DNA from: Georgenia subflava
Lineage (GTDB): Bacteria; Actinomycetota; Actinomycetes; Actinomycetales; Actinomycetaceae
Assembly (NCBI RefSeq): GCF_009193155.1
Contig: NZ_VUKD01000001.1
Span: 1,054,001-1,118,000, forward strand
DNA length: 64,000 bases
Direction: 5' to 3'
Part shown: positions 12,748 through 22,271 of the stretch, one piece after another
Position numbering within the stretch: position 1 is the stretch's first letter
Layout of the letters: the number at the start of each line of letters is the position of its first letter
Notes under the pieces: model-generated
The model's database searches: none
What the model saw: the letters and a program-made list of their open reading frames with translations, nothing else
Told to the model about the DNA's origin: nothing
Position numbers and translations under genes: made by a program

Positions 12748-12774
12748 TCAGGCGCCGTGTGCCTTCTGCTTGGC
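12748..12774 (-). repeat. In-frame duplication of the dnaA 3' end
   Basis: The last codons of dnaA (KQKARGA-stop, 12784-12804) recur 36 nt further downstream as KQKAHGA-stop (12748-12768), in the same frame. The 36-nt period equals 12 codons. It looks like a tandem duplication in which the first stop codon now ends the protein. Confidence 0.6.
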
Positions 12775-12783
12775 GGCAGCTGG

Positions 12784-14259
12784 TCAGGCGCCCCGTGCCT
12801 TCTGCTTGATGCGGTTCGTCAGCTCGGTCACCTGGTTGAAGGTCGATCGCTTCTCCGCCATCTGCTCGCGGATCTTGCGGTTGGCGTGCATGACGGTGGT
12901 GTGGTCACGGCCCCCGAAGAGCTGACCGATCTTCGGCAGGGACAGGTCGGTGAGCTCGCGGCACAGGTACATGGCGATCTGACGGGCGTTGACGAGCACC
13001 CGTGAGCGGTCGGCGGAGCACAGGGCCTCGATCGAGACCGAGAAGTAGTTGGCGGTCTGGCTCATGATCAGCGACGGCGTGATGTCCTCGCCGTCGGGGT
13101 CCGTGATGAGGTCCTTGAGCACCATCTCCGCGAGGGAGAGCTCGACCGGCTGGCGGTTGAGGTTCGCGAACGCGGTGACCCGGATGAGCGCACCTTCGAG
13201 CTCGCGGATGTTGGTCGAGATCCGCGACGCGATGTACTCGAGGACGTCGTCGGAGGCCTGGAGGTTCTCGTTGACGGCCTTCTTGCGCAGGATCGCGATG
13301 CGCGTCTCGAGGTCCGGCGGCTGCACGTCGGTCAGCAGACCCCACTCGAACCGTGAGCGCAGCCGGTCCTCGAAGCCGTTGAGCTGCTTGGGCGGCAGGT
13401 CCGAGGTGATCACGACCTGCTTGTTGTCGTTGTGCAGGGTGTTGAAGGTGTGGAAGAACTCCTCGACGGTCTGCTCCTTGCCGCCCAGGAACTGGATGTC
13501 GTCGATGAGGAGGACGTCGACGTTGCGGTACCGGCGCTGGAAGTTCTCCGCCTTGTCGTCGCGGATGGAGTTGATGAAGTCGTTCGTGAACTCCTCCGAG
13601 TTCACGTAGCGCACGCGGATGCCGGGGTAGAGGTTGCGGGCGTAGTGGCCGATCGCGTGGAGGAGGTGCGTCTTGCCGAGTCCGGAGCCGCCGTAGATGA
13701 ACAGCGGGTTGTAGGCCTTCGCCGGTGCCTCGGCGACCGCCGTCGCCGCCGCGTGGGCGAACCGGTTCGAGGAGCCGGTGACGAAGGTTTCGAAGGTGTA
13801 CTTAGGGTTCAGCCGGGTCGACTCCATGGAGTTGCCGTCCACGGAGGTGCCGCGGTCCGCCGTCGAGCGGTGCGGGGCCCCGGGCCGCTCCTCACCATTC
13901 CTCGCCGGCGTCCGTGCCGACGGGGGTGCCAGGTGGTCGACGACGGTCGCCGGCGCCGCGATGGGCGTGGGCTCGGGCGGGGGTGCGCTCTCCTCCAGCG
14001 TGGGGTCGACGGTCACCGCGAACCGCACGCTCGAGCCGACGACCTCGGCCAGGGCGTCGGTGATCGCTCCACGGGCACGGGTCTCGACGAACTCCTTGGC
14101 GAAGTCGCTCGGCACTGCGAGCAGGATCGTCCCGTCGATGACGCCCAGCGGCTTGGTGAGCTTGACGAAGGCCAGCTGCGCCCGGCCGATCTCCCCGCGG
14201 GAGGTCAGCAGATCGACTACCTGGGTCCAGCTCTCGGTGATGGTCTGGTTCTCCGACAA
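12784..14259 (-). CDS. dnaA: Chromosomal replication initiator DnaA
   Basis: The AAA+ initiator shows domain I, a disordered domain II (roughly 90-145), Walker [10 protein letters not shown] (about 190-198), Walker [10 protein letters not shown], and the domain IV DNA-binding signature [11 protein letters not shown] near the C-terminus. I place the start at a TTG (14257-14259; [11 protein letters not shown]...) because GGGAG stands 7 nt upstream. An in-frame GTG at 14307 adds 16 residues but has no ribosome binding site and lies close to DnaA boxes. It is transcribed away from rpmH and towards oriC and is probably autoregulated by the boxes at 14319-14441. Confidence 0.96.
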   Translation of the reverse strand: MSENQTITESWTQVVDLLTSRGEIGRAQLAFVKLTKPLGVIDGTILLAVPSDFAKEFVETRARGAITDALAEVVGSSVRFAVTVDPTLEESAPPPEPTPIAAPATVVDHLAPPSARTPARNGEERPGAPHRSTADRGTSVDGNSMESTRLNPKYTFETFVTGSSNRFAHAAATAVAEAPAKAYNPLFIYGGSGLGKTHLLHAIGHYARNLYPGIRVRYVNSEEFTNDFINSIRDDKAENFQRRYRNVDVLLIDDIQFLGGKEQTVEEFFHTFNTLHNDNKQVVITSDLPPKQLNGFEDRLRSRFEWGLLTDVQPPDLETRIAILRKKAVNENLQASDDVLEYIASRISTNIRELEGALIRVTAFANLNRQPVELSLAEMVLKDLITDPDGEDITPSLIMSQTANYFSVSIEALCSADRSRVLVNARQIAMYLCRELTDLSLPKIGQLFGGRDHTTVMHANRKIREQMAEKRSTFNQVTELTNRIKQKARGA

Positions 14260-14318
14260 CTGTGGACTCCCTGGCGACGGTGTGTGACTGAGGACTGAGT
14301 GTGTCACGCGAGTCTAGG

Positions 14319-14447
14319 TGTCCACACAGTTATCCACAGATGTGGGTAGTCTCTCGGCCGTACCGATCGGCACCATGGTGCCGCCGGCGGTCGCCGCGCA
14401 CCTGAAGGGCCGGCCTGGTGTGTCCGGTGTGATGTCCACAACTGTGG
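14319..14447. promoter_or_regulatory. DnaA boxes in the dnaA/rpmH divergent promoter region
   Basis: The 324-nt gap between the dnaA coding region and rpmH contains TGTCCACAC (14319-14327), a perfect consensus TTATCCACA (14330-14338) and TGTCCACAA (14433-14441), the last overlapping an opposed ACTGTGG. These are well placed for DnaA autoregulation of dnaA. No gene fits in the gap. Candidate promoter elements for rpmH lie around TACCGT near 14485. Confidence 0.7.
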
Positions 14448-14631
14448 CATTTCCTGGGATTGACCGCCATGACGGCGCTCGCGTACCGTAAGCAGGCCGT
14501 CTCGACGGATCCTGAGGTGTGCCCGCGTACAGGAATGCGGAGCGGGCAGGGGACGTCGACGCAACCGATCGTGCACTGCCGACAACCGTGGCGGGGCCTC
14601 AGAGAATCACCGAGCGTTTTGGAGTCATGCC

Positions 14632-14769
14632 GTGAGCAAGCGCACTTTCCAGCCGAACAACCGGCGCCGGGCCAAGGTGCACGGCTTCCGTCTGCGGATG
14701 CGTACCCGTGCCGGCCGCGCCATTCTCTCCGCGCGCCGTCGCAAGGGACGTTCCGAGCTCTCTGCCTGA
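14632..14769 (+). CDS. rpmH: Ribosomal protein bL34
   Basis: This 45-residue basic protein reads (GTG) [20 protein letters not shown] and then [19 protein letters not shown], the hallmark bL34 sequence, with a slight C-terminal extension ELSA. GGAG lies 7 nt before the GTG at 14632. It is a component of the 50S subunit. It begins the rpmH-rnpA-yidD-yidC-jag-rsmG run, transcribed away from dnaA. Confidence 0.97.
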   Translation: MSKRTFQPNNRRRAKVHGFRLRMRTRAGRAILSARRRKGRSELSA

Positions 14770-14775
14770 GAGCCG

Positions 14776-15180
14776 GTGCTGCCTCCCCGGCACCGGATGC
14801 GTCGCGCTGACCAGTTCTCCGACGCAGTCCGCCGGGGTGCCCGTAGCGGAGCGCGACGCCTTGTCGTGCACCTGGGGGCCGGGCGGACCGACGACCTCGA
14901 GCCGACGAGCAGCCGCACCGACGACGCGGCTCTCGTCGGCTTCGTCGTGCCCAAGGCCGTAGGGAACGCCGTTCGGAGGAACGAGGTGAAGCGCCGGCTG
15001 CGCCATCTGATGGCAGCTCGTGCTGGCGACCTTCCGGCCGGCACCCACGTCGTGGTGCGTGCACTTCCCGCCGCTGCGGGTGCCACGAGCACGGAGCTGG
15101 CGGCCGACCTCGACGCGGCACTCGCCGGAGCGCGGCGTCGGGCGGAACGAACCACCGCAGCAACGAGGGGGCGGCGATGA
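14776..15180 (+). CDS. rnpA: Ribonuclease P protein component
   Basis: This 134-residue basic protein (GTG start) begins [20 protein letters not shown]. It has the signature [18 protein letters not shown] (the RNR motif, about 60-77) that contacts RNase P RNA. It helps the catalytic RNA bind pre-tRNA leaders. It follows rpmH by 6 nt and overlaps yidD (ATGA at 15177-15180). Confidence 0.96.
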   Translation: MLPPRHRMRRADQFSDAVRRGARSGARRLVVHLGAGRTDDLEPTSSRTDDAALVGFVVPKAVGNAVRRNEVKRRLRHLMAARAGDLPAGTHVVVRALPAAAGATSTELAADLDAALAGARRRAERTTAATRGRR

Positions 15181-15596
15181 ACGGTGACCGGCAGGACGGT
15201 ACTGCCGACCCGGAAGGCTCCGGCGTCGAGCGGCCCCGCAACCCGCTGACGTGGTTGCTCCTGGCGCTGGTGCGGGTCTACCAGCTCGTCGTCTCGCCCT
15301 GGCTGCCGCCGAGCTGTAAGTACTACCCGTCGTGCTCGGCATACGCGATGACCGCGTTGCGGCGGCACGGGTTCCTGAAGGGCAGCGCGCTCGCCGTCTG
15401 GCGGCTGCTGCGCTGCAACCCGTGGAGCCTCGGGGGCGTGGACCATGTCCCGCCGCCAGGACGCTGGTCGAACGACGACGACTCCGCCCGCACGGCGGAG
15501 AGCACCGAGAACGTGGGTCAGACCCACGTCCCGAATGCCCGTACCCTCGGTGCAGGTACATGGGGGGCGCGGACGACCGCGCCGCAGGATCACTAG
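15177..15596 (+). CDS. yidD: Membrane protein insertion efficiency factor YidD
   Basis: This 139-residue protein contains [20 protein letters not shown] followed by [15 protein letters not shown] and [15 protein letters not shown]. This is the complete YidD (DUF37) core with its conserved Cys residues and an amphipathic N-terminal helix. Both N- and C-terminal tails are longer than in the 70-85-residue family minimum and look disordered. It assists YidC-dependent insertion. It overlaps rnpA and precedes yidC by 12 nt. Confidence 0.95.
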   Translation: MNGDRQDGTADPEGSGVERPRNPLTWLLLALVRVYQLVVSPWLPPSCKYYPSCSAYAMTALRRHGFLKGSALAVWRLLRCNPWSLGGVDHVPPPGRWSNDDDSARTAESTENVGQTHVPNARTLGAGTWGARTTAPQDH

Positions 15597-15608
15597 GAGT
15601 TCTGACGT

Positions 15609-16781
15609 ATGGACTGGTTCGACACAATCCTGTACCCGATCATGGTTGCGGTCGCGTGGATCATGGTGCGGGTGCACGAGCTGCTCGTGCTCCTCGGGAT
15701 GTCCGAAGGTTCCGGGCTGGCCTGGATCCTGTCCATCGTCGGCCTCGTGATCGTCATCCGGATCGTGCTGATCCCGTTGTTCTTCAAGCAGATCAAGGCC
15801 GCCCGCGGCATGCAGCTCGTCCAGCCCGAGATGCAGAAGCTGCAGAAGAAGTACAAGAACAAGACCGATCCTGCGTCCCGGCAGAAGATGCAGCAGGAGA
15901 TGATGGCGCTCTATCGGGAGCACGGGACGAACCCGTTCGCCTCCTGCCTGCCGATCCTGCTGCAGATGCCGATCTTCTTCGCGCTCTTCCGGGTGCTGGT
16001 CAGCCTCGGTGACATCGCGACGGGCGCCCGGGAGGGCATCGGCCCGCTGACCCAGGAGCTCGCGATCCAGGCCGAGGGCTCGACGCTCTTCGGCGCGCGC
16101 ATCTCGGAGACCTTCCTGCGGTCGGAGGACCCGACCGTCAAGGTCGTCACGGTCATCCTCATCATCATCATGTCGGCCACCACGTTCTTCACCCAGCGGC
16201 AGCTGACGATGAAGAACATGCCGGCCGCCGCGCTCGACAACCCCATGGCGCGTCAGCAGCGGATGATGATGTACGTCCTGCCGCTGATCTTCGCCTTCTC
16301 AGGCGTGAACTTCCCGATCGGTGTGCTCATCTACTGGTCGACGACGAACATCTGGTCGATGGGCCAGCAGTTCTACACGATCCGCCAGCAGCCGGCGCCC
16401 GGCTCCGAGGCGTACAAGGCTCGCCAGGAACGGATCGCCAAGAAGCGTGAGCGCAAGGGTCTTCCCCCCGTGGAGGAGGAAGAGCAGAAGGCCGCCACGG
16501 AGGTCGAGGTGGCGAAGGGGCAGCGCGTGCAGCCCAAGCGGAAGGACCGCGCCAAGAAGGCCGGCCCGGCCGGCGCCACTGCCGCGTCGGTCCCGGCGCC
16601 GAGCCCGGATGACGCAGAGCCGGAGGACGACGAGGACGCGGACGGCGGCGCACCGATCGGCAAGGACGGCCTGACCCCCGCGGAGCGCGCGCAGAAGCGG
16701 TACGACGAGCGTGCGGCCCAGCGGCGCGCGGCCGCGGCGAAGCGCAAGGCCCAGGGAAAGAACCAGGGCAGGAAGAAGTAG
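15609..16781 (+). CDS. yidC: Membrane protein insertase YidC/Oxa1
   Basis: The protein has 390 residues. It starts MDWFDTILYPIMVAVAWIMV and has the Oxa1 core: helices around 35-60, 110-135, 180-200 and 215-245, with the cytosolic hairpin KYKNKTDPASRQKMQQEMMA between. There is no large extracytoplasmic domain, as is usual for Gram-positives. The C-terminus (about 265-390) is a long Lys/Arg/Ala-rich tail, expected to contact ribosomes. It inserts membrane proteins with or without Sec. Confidence 0.96.
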   Translation: MDWFDTILYPIMVAVAWIMVRVHELLVLLGMSEGSGLAWILSIVGLVIVIRIVLIPLFFKQIKAARGMQLVQPEMQKLQKKYKNKTDPASRQKMQQEMMALYREHGTNPFASCLPILLQMPIFFALFRVLVSLGDIATGAREGIGPLTQELAIQAEGSTLFGARISETFLRSEDPTVKVVTVILIIIMSATTFFTQRQLTMKNMPAAALDNPMARQQRMMMYVLPLIFAFSGVNFPIGVLIYWSTTNIWSMGQQFYTIRQQPAPGSEAYKARQERIAKKRERKGLPPVEEEEQKAATEVEVAKGQRVQPKRKDRAKKAGPAGATAASVPAPSPDDAEPEDDEDADGGAPIGKDGLTPAERAQKRYDERAAQRRAAAAKRKAQGKNQGRKK

Positions 16782-16859
16782 CATGCGTGCCCGGACACCG
16801 GGCCACACGCCCATGACCCCTCCGCCGGTCGGCGGATCATGCAAGAGATGAGGACACCC

Positions 16860-17387
16860 GTGAGCGAGGACGAGAAGGCAGGCGTCGAGACCCCGCGCCC
16901 CGCGAGCTCAGAGACAGTCAAGCGGCTCGAGGAGGAGGGCGAGATCGCGGCCGACTACCTCGAGGAGCTGCTCGACATCGCCGACCTTGACGGCGACATC
17001 GACATCGACGTCGACCACGGACGCGCGGCTGTGGAGATCGTGTCCGAGGACGACGGGTCGCGGTGGCTGCGGCGCCTCGTCGGCGAGGACGGCGAGGTCC
17101 TGGACGCCGTCCAGGAGCTGACCCGGCTGGCCGTGCAGGCCAAGACGGGTGAGCGCAGCCGTCTGATGCTCGACATCGCCGGCTACCGCAAGGACCGGAA
17201 GGCCGAGCTCACCAAGATCGCCGAGGCTGCCATCACGAAGGCCCGGACGTCGGGCGGCCGCGTCGCGCTCGAGCCGATGAACCCGTTCGAGCGCAAGGTC
17301 GTCCACGACGTCGTGGCGGCGGCTGGTCTGGTCAGCGACTCCGAAGGTGTGGAGCCGAACCGCCACGTCGTGATCCGCCCCGCCTGA
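16860..17387 (+). CDS. jag: Jag/KhpB-type R3H-KH RNA-binding protein
   Basis: The protein has 175 residues from the GTG at 16860 (AGG lies 6 nt upstream; the frame is open from 16839). A KH-like domain (about 35-100) has IDIDVDHGRAAVEIVS and LVGEDGEVLDAVQELTRLAV. The R3H domain (about 105-172) includes RLMLDIAGYRKDRK, ALEPMNPFERKVVHDVVAAA and a terminal SEGVEPNRHVVIRP. The N-terminal Jag domain of Firmicutes is absent, as usual in actinobacteria. It binds RNA; the position after yidC is conserved. Confidence 0.93.
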   Translation: MSEDEKAGVETPRPASSETVKRLEEEGEIAADYLEELLDIADLDGDIDIDVDHGRAAVEIVSEDDGSRWLRRLVGEDGEVLDAVQELTRLAVQAKTGERSRLMLDIAGYRKDRKAELTKIAEAAITKARTSGGRVALEPMNPFERKVVHDVVAAAGLVSDSEGVEPNRHVVIRPA

Positions 17388-17408
17388 TCCCGTTCTGGGT
17401 TGGCGGGG

Positions 17409-18059
17409 ATGGAGAAGGACGAGGAGGCGCTCACCGAGGTCGAGCGACCCACTGCGGAGGTCCAGGAGCTGTTCGGCCTTTCGTGGTCTGCGATGGAGCA
17501 CTTTGCGCAGATGCTGGTCGAGGAGGGCGAGCTCCGGGGGCTGATCGGCCCGCGTGAGCTGCCTCGTCTGTGGAGCCGGCACCTTGTGAACTCGGCGGCG
17601 GTCTCACCTTTCGTGCCCGACGAGGCCGCGGTCGCGGACGTCGGGTCGGGCGCCGGCTTCCCCGGGATGGTGCTGGCGATCATGCGGCCCGACGTGACGG
17701 TGCACCTGATCGAGCCGATGGAGCGGCGAGTCGTGTGGCTCGACGACGTCGCGCGAGAGCTTGAGCTCGACAACGTCGAGGTTGTCCACGCACGGGCCGA
17801 AGAGCTGCACAAGAAGGTGCGCTTCGACGTCGTCACGGCCCGCGCGGTGGCCGCGATGGACAAGCTCGCTCGGTGGACGCTCCCGTTGGTCCGTCCGGGC
17901 GGGCGCCTGGTCGCGCTGAAGGGCAGGCGTGCGGAGGAGGAGCTCGAGGCGGCGAAGTACGTCCTTCGGAAGCTGGGGGCGGGCGACGTCTCCGTGGAGG
18001 AGGTCCGTCCGGTGCGTGAGGGTGAGTCGACGGTCGTGGTCGTCGTGACCAAGAGGTAG
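17409..18059 (+). CDS. rsmG: 16S rRNA (guanine527-N7)-methyltransferase
   Basis: The protein has 216 residues from ATG 17409 (a TTG at 17400 would add three; both have weak ribosome binding sites). It contains SRHLVNSAAV and the SAM-binding motif VADVGSGAGFPGMVLA, followed by HLIEPMERRVVWL and VVTARAVAAMDKL, all typical of RsmG/GidB. It methylates G527 of 16S rRNA; loss gives low-level streptomycin resistance in other bacteria. It ends the rpmH operon and borders the parS region. Confidence 0.95.
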   Translation: MEKDEEALTEVERPTAEVQELFGLSWSAMEHFAQMLVEEGELRGLIGPRELPRLWSRHLVNSAAVSPFVPDEAAVADVGSGAGFPGMVLAIMRPDVTVHLIEPMERRVVWLDDVARELELDNVEVVHARAEELHKKVRFDVVTARAVAAMDKLARWTLPLVRPGGRLVALKGRRAEEELEAAKYVLRKLGAGDVSVEEVRPVREGESTVVVVVTKR

Positions 18060-18420
18060 GTGCACACGGGGGCCGCGGCACGGGCGGCCCCGACGCTACT
18101 AAGAACCGTTATCATTACGCGGTCGGGAGGGCCCCACGTCGGCGGCCAAGCGCGCAACTGCGTGCTGTCGCCTCTGTGACGGTCCCGAACCGAGGTCGGG
18201 TGGCGACCGCGCGTTCTGCGACCCGCCGGCGCGGGGATCGTGATGCTCGCTGCACTCAGCACCGCAACACCTTCCTGGCCGGCATGGACGCGTCATGGGG
18301 CACTCGGAGCTTCCTTCGATGGCGCCGGGTGCCGCACGGGGCGATACTCGCTGGCACTCGCCAAGCTCCCGCGGGTGGAGTGGACGCCATGCCGGCGGTG
18401 TGCGGCCCTCCATCCACCGG

Positions 18421-18434
18421 GTCCCACGTGAAGT
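18421..18434. promoter_or_regulatory. Degenerate parS-like site
   Basis: GTCCCACGTGAAGT keeps the CACGTG core but has further mismatches to GTTTCACGTGAAAC in both arms. It may bind ParB weakly or be a decayed site. Confidence 0.35.
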
Positions 18435-18503
18435 CGCCTACGGACCGCTTCCGAATGTTGACCGTTGTCTGAGTAGCTGTGCTCGATAGCAGGGTGCATC
18501 GCG

Positions 18504-18517
18504 GTTCCACGTGAAAC
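18504..18517 (+). promoter_or_regulatory. parS site 1 (variant)
   Basis: GTTCCACGTGAAAC differs at one base from the palindromic parS core GTTTCACGTGAAAC. Confidence 0.85.
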
Positions 18518-18770
18518 GATCCCGCTTTGCGGTTGATGTCGACAAACCGGTGCCTTTGCGGATGAGATCGATCAACCGGTGCGGTGATCTGGGCGGAACC
18601 TGCGCGACCCCCGACCCGGAGCGGTGACCACGGACAGTTGCCCTCTGAGCTCCTGGTTGCCGTTGAAGAATGTCAGTAGCGCCTCGTTCGAGCTGGCCAC
18701 AGGCAGTTCGCCATTGGCGCTCAGAACGTTCCGGATCGGTGACTCGCACTTCGAGCAGGGGCCGTTCACC

Positions 18771-18784
18771 GTTTCACGTGAAAC
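18771..18784. promoter_or_regulatory. parS site 2 (perfect)
   Basis: GTTTCACGTGAAAC is a perfect 14-nt parS palindrome. Confidence 0.93.
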
Positions 18785-18838
18785 CGGCCCTTCCTCTACG
18801 TCGAACGCGGGGTGAGTTTCCAGATATGGCTGGCTCGC

Positions 18839-18852
18839 GTTCCACGTGAAAC
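18839..18852 (+). promoter_or_regulatory. parS site 3 (variant)
   Basis: GTTCCACGTGAAAC, one mismatch, lies only 68 nt after site 2, the closest spacing in the array. Confidence 0.85.
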
Positions 18853-18955
18853 GTCGGGAGGAACGAATCCGAAGGCATCAATATATGTGTGGCCGACCGG
18901 TTCCGCCGCCGCAGTCGACACGCTCTCTCCGCCCTTCATCTGCGTTCAAAGGTTC

Positions 18956-19005
18956 TGACTGCAACGCCGAACCCTGGGCCGGCTGACTGCAACGCCGGAT
19001 CCTGG
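18956..19005. repeat. Short direct repeat inside the parS region
   Basis: A 23-nt unit beginning CTGACTGCAACGCCG occurs at 18956-18978 and 18983-19005 (period 27) with two differences between copies. No function is evident. Confidence 0.5.
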
Positions 19006-19259
19006 CCGACGGTGCGCGTGAATGGTGCCCTCGGATCCTGGCAGTCTGGGCCTAGAGCGCAGGCTACGCTCAGGGCGCAGGTACGGTCGAGGAAAGGGCT
19101 TTGGTCGCGGCCCAGGTGCTATACGGAATGGCTTGAGCGACTGTGTCTCCCCTTGGCCCTGGCATCTACGTCGATTCCTCACTGGCGAGTCCCTAGATCA
19201 CTACCCGTGCCGCCTCGTGGAGCCTCTGCCGCACAAGTGCTGGTTACGAGATGCGCGCC

Positions 19260-19273
19260 GTTTCACGTGGAAC
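19260..19273 (-). promoter_or_regulatory. parS site 4 (variant)
   Basis: GTTTCACGTGGAAC is the reverse complement of the site 1 variant. Confidence 0.85.
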
Positions 19274-19552
19274 TCTGCCCGCCGACAAGAGGCGGGTACC
19301 TCGCCATCAACCAGCTTGTGATCTGTGAGTAGTACGGGGGCTGCCTCGTCACTCTGCCGAAATTGGGATTGGCCAGCCTCCGGCGCGGCCTGCAGGCGTA
19401 AAGAATGCGGTAACCGACTGGCATCAGGCCCCAGGATTCGCCGGCGGTCGGGGCAGTGCGAAACACCCACGGTGTCGCCTCGCTTGATTCTGGGAGCTCT
19501 GCCGTCTGTACGCGAACGCCGCGCCCGACCAGTACCCGCCATGTCTGGGGTT

Positions 19553-19566
19553 GTTTCACGTGGAAC
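19553..19566 (-). promoter_or_regulatory. parS site 5 (variant)
   Basis: GTTTCACGTGGAAC, one mismatch to the palindrome. Confidence 0.85.
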
Positions 19567-19876
19567 CTGCCGCGGTTCGCACCAGGGTACGGACGTACCG
19601 AAAGGGCGGCTGGAACGGCGCCGACGACGACTCCGCACTCCTGTCAGGACCGCTGGGGCCGACGCAGTCACAGGTGCGTTCGAACGGTCGCCGTGGGCGA
19701 GCAGAGCGGCGCCGAACTCCTGTCCACTCATGTCGGCGACGCTCTGCGTCTGAGCCGAATCGCGTGCAGCGTTGCGAGCGGGTCGCAATAGAACTGGGCC
19801 GGCCCATCGCCTGCGTCGTGGGCTGGGCCCCGTCAAAAGCGGCGTTCGCTCACTGCGCAGACATCGGCGATCGTCG

Positions 19877-19890
19877 GTTTCACGTGGAAC
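19877..19890 (-). promoter_or_regulatory. parS site 6 (variant)
   Basis: GTTTCACGTGGAAC, one mismatch to the palindrome. Confidence 0.85.
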
Positions 19891-20136
19891 AAAGCGGTAC
19901 GGGAGGCTCGACTGTCGGGCGGACGCCTACGCCCAGCCTTCCCACGCATAGTTCGGGGCTCTGGTGTACCGCGATTCAGCACGGACGACCACGGTTTCAA
20001 TCCGCGCGCGTAGGCAATCGCTGCGGCCAAAGTCCGGCACGCCAGACCGGAACGGGCAGGTACTAACCGCCGGCGAGCCGTATCTGCCGACCTGTGGCGT
20101 GTGACTGAAAGTGCCAGGATCCAGCCGTGGCCGCGT

Positions 20137-20150
20137 GTTCCACGTGAAAC
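20137..20150 (+). promoter_or_regulatory. parS site 7 (variant)
   Basis: GTTCCACGTGAAAC, one mismatch to the palindrome. Confidence 0.85.
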
Positions 20151-20688
20151 GTGCCTCTGAGTGATCCGGTTGAGCAGTTTGAAGAGGCGAACGGGAGACC
20201 GCCTCCCTCCTCGGCTACGCGCGGCATACCGGGAATGGCCCACACTCGGGAAGACGAGATGCCGGTGGCTCGGCGTCCGCGAGCTGCACCCCGGCGGATT
20301 CCACGACCAGGCGCTCGGCGGAGCCGCTCGAGACCGCAGGCGCACTCAAGCGCCGCAGGCAAACTGCCTCTCGTTTGACTGTCTATGCGCGAGTTCCAGT
20401 GCGGACCACCCACGGCTGACGTCACCGCAGCCACCGCACCACCCGGGTTAGGACGTTCTCCTCAGCGCACGGTCCTCGGATGAAGGCATCGACGCGCGGA
20501 GCTCACGCTGTCGGTCAGAACCGAGGCTGTTCGTCCGAGCGACAAAGTTGCAGAGGTGTCGAGGAGCGGCGCCCGAAATCCGACGATCGCGCCGCCGTCC
20601 AATCGCGGTCGCAGGCGGGCCCCAACGAGACAACGTTGTGCCCTGGCTGTTCGGGGCTGGATTCCGCGGCGCGGTCCCGCCGACCAAC

Positions 20689-20702
20689 GTTTCACGTGGA
20701 AC
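20689..20702 (-). promoter_or_regulatory. parS site 8 (variant)
   Basis: GTTTCACGTGGAAC, one mismatch to the palindrome. Confidence 0.85.
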
Positions 20703-21135
20703 GACGCTCGACCCGTGCGACACCGCATCCCCCGGGGAGATGGGGCGCGCGCCGATGGCGGCGCGACATGAATCATCAGACGCCGGCGTGGGAGCGGCCG
20801 CGGCGGTTTGGACCGAAAGCTGTGGCGCCCTGACGCGGGTTGTCTCGGTGCAGTTCGGCGGACATGCGCCTTCAGCGAACGCACCATGGTGGTCCCGCTC
20901 TAGCGGATGGCGATGCCCGGCTTCCCTTCAGTCTCCAGACTCGTGCGGCAGGGATCTGTGGAGGCGAATCGGTCAGGGGCGGCCTTAGCGTCTTGGTTCG
21001 AGCGGGGCTGTCCCGCCGAGTGTCGGCGTAGCAGGCAATCAACGACAGCTCCTCGCGCTCTCCGCGAGACACCTCGGCGGGCCCCTGAGTCGTTGACAGG
21101 GGCGCGGCCTCTTCGGCGGGTGTGCCTCGAGCCCG

Positions 21136-21149
21136 GTTTCACGTGAAAC
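21136..21149. promoter_or_regulatory. parS site 9 (perfect), parA-proximal
   Basis: GTTTCACGTGAAAC is a perfect palindrome 84 nt before the parA start. Being so near the promoter, ParB bound here could also affect parAB transcription. Confidence 0.93.
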
Positions 21150-21233
21150 ACGACTCACTGGGACGAATACCAACGTTGTCGTGCGCGCAGATTACGATGT
21201 GGGAAGGCCACCGCACCGAGTGAAGGGGACGCC

Positions 21234-22271
21234 GTGCCTCCGCAGGACCAGAACGGCTTGACGCAGGGTATCACTGCAGGTCAGAGGGCTGCTGCGCCTG
21301 ATGAACGCCGGCGAGCAGCACTCATTCGGAGTGTCCCGGAAGCTGACGACACCACTCCGCTCGCGGCCCAGCTGGCGGAGGACGCACGGCGTCGAATCAA
21401 GCTCCACGGCGTCCGCTTCCCCAAGCCCACGACGACCCGGATCTTCACCATCGCGAACCAGAAGGGCGGAGTGGGAAAGACCACCACCACGGTCAACGTG
21501 GCCGCCGCGCTGGCGACCGGCGGACTCAACGTCCTAGTGATCGACAACGACCCGCAGGGGAACGCCTCCACCGCGCTCGGGATCGACCATCAGGCAGGCG
21601 TTCCGTCCATCTACGACGTCATCATCGACGACGTCCCGCTCCAGGACGTCATCCAGCCGTGCAAGGACGTCGAAGGCCTGAACGTCGCTCCGGCAACCAT
21701 CGACCTGTCCGGTGCGGAGATCGAGCTCGTGTCGCTTGTCGCGCGTGAGAACCGGCTCCACAACGCGATCCGGGCTTATCTCGACTGGCGTGCCGAGCAG
21801 GGGCTCGAGCCGATGGACTACATCCTGATCGACTGCCCCCCGAGCTTGGGGCTCCTCACGATCAACGCCTTCGTCGCGGCGCGTGAGGTGCTCATCCCGA
21901 TCCAGTGCGAGTACTACGCCCTCGAGGGACTGAGCCAGCTCCTGAAGAACATCGAACTCATCCGCGGGCACCTGAACTTTGATCTACACGTGTCGACGAT
22001 CATGCTCACCATGTTCGACAAGCGGACGAACCTCGCGCACGAGGTCGCTGCCGAGGTTCGCGAGCACTTCCCCGACCAGACCCTCGAAGCCTCGATTCCG
22101 CGCTCGGTGCGCATCTCTGAAGCGCCGAGCTACGGGCAGACCGTCCTGACCTACGACGCGGGATCGACGGGGGCGCTTGCCTACCGCGAGGCGGCGCAGG
22201 AGATCGCCCTTCGAGGCACCCAGACAAGCAACGACCAGACGACAGCGGCTGCGGCCGAGGAGGAGAACTGA
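21234..22271 (+). CDS. parA: Chromosome partitioning ATPase ParA (Soj)
   Basis: The protein has 345 residues (GTG start, AAGGGG 5 nt upstream). The deviant Walker A KGGVGKTT is at 77-84 with the signature Lys77. [12 protein letters not shown] is the A' motif and [13 protein letters not shown] is Walker B. ParA binds DNA nonspecifically with ATP and is released by ParB at parS, pulling origins apart. The about 65-residue N-terminal extension before the ATPase fold is typical of actinobacteria. It forms an operon with parB (TGATG overlap at 22269-22273). Confidence 0.97.
   Translation: MPPQDQNGLTQGITAGQRAAAPDERRRAALIRSVPEADDTTPLAAQLAEDARRRIKLHGVRFPKPTTTRIFTIANQKGGVGKTTTTVNVAAALATGGLNVLVIDNDPQGNASTALGIDHQAGVPSIYDVIIDDVPLQDVIQPCKDVEGLNVAPATIDLSGAEIELVSLVARENRLHNAIRAYLDWRAEQGLEPMDYILIDCPPSLGLLTINAFVAAREVLIPIQCEYYALEGLSQLLKNIELIRGHLNFDLHVSTIMLTMFDKRTNLAHEVAAEVREHFPDQTLEASIPRSVRISEAPSYGQTVLTYDAGSTGALAYREAAQEIALRGTQTSNDQTTAAAAEEEN

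Larger units (their letters stand above)
18060..21233. other. Gene-free centromere-like region with a parS array
   Basis: These 3.2 kb between rsmG and parA hold no open frame that resembles a protein, and no codon-position GC bias is evident to the eye. The many short frames break at random. The striking content is nine 14-nt parS-type palindromes (18504-21149), listed separately, plus one degenerate site near 18421. Spacings are 267, 68, 421, 293, 324, 260, 552 and 447 nt. No tRNA or obvious ncRNA was seen. It is best read as the chromosomal centromere for ParB loading. Confidence 0.8.

Noticed and set aside
12554..12925. Small plus-strand gene starting GTGATTGGCATGAAG near oriC
   Set aside because: The sequence is shared with 57 kb where the meaningful frame is on the opposite strand; no protein similarity on the plus strand.
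18889..20066. Several 100-170-codon frames in the parS region
   Set aside because: They overlap in multiple frames, lack ribosome binding sites and family motifs, and run through parS sites.
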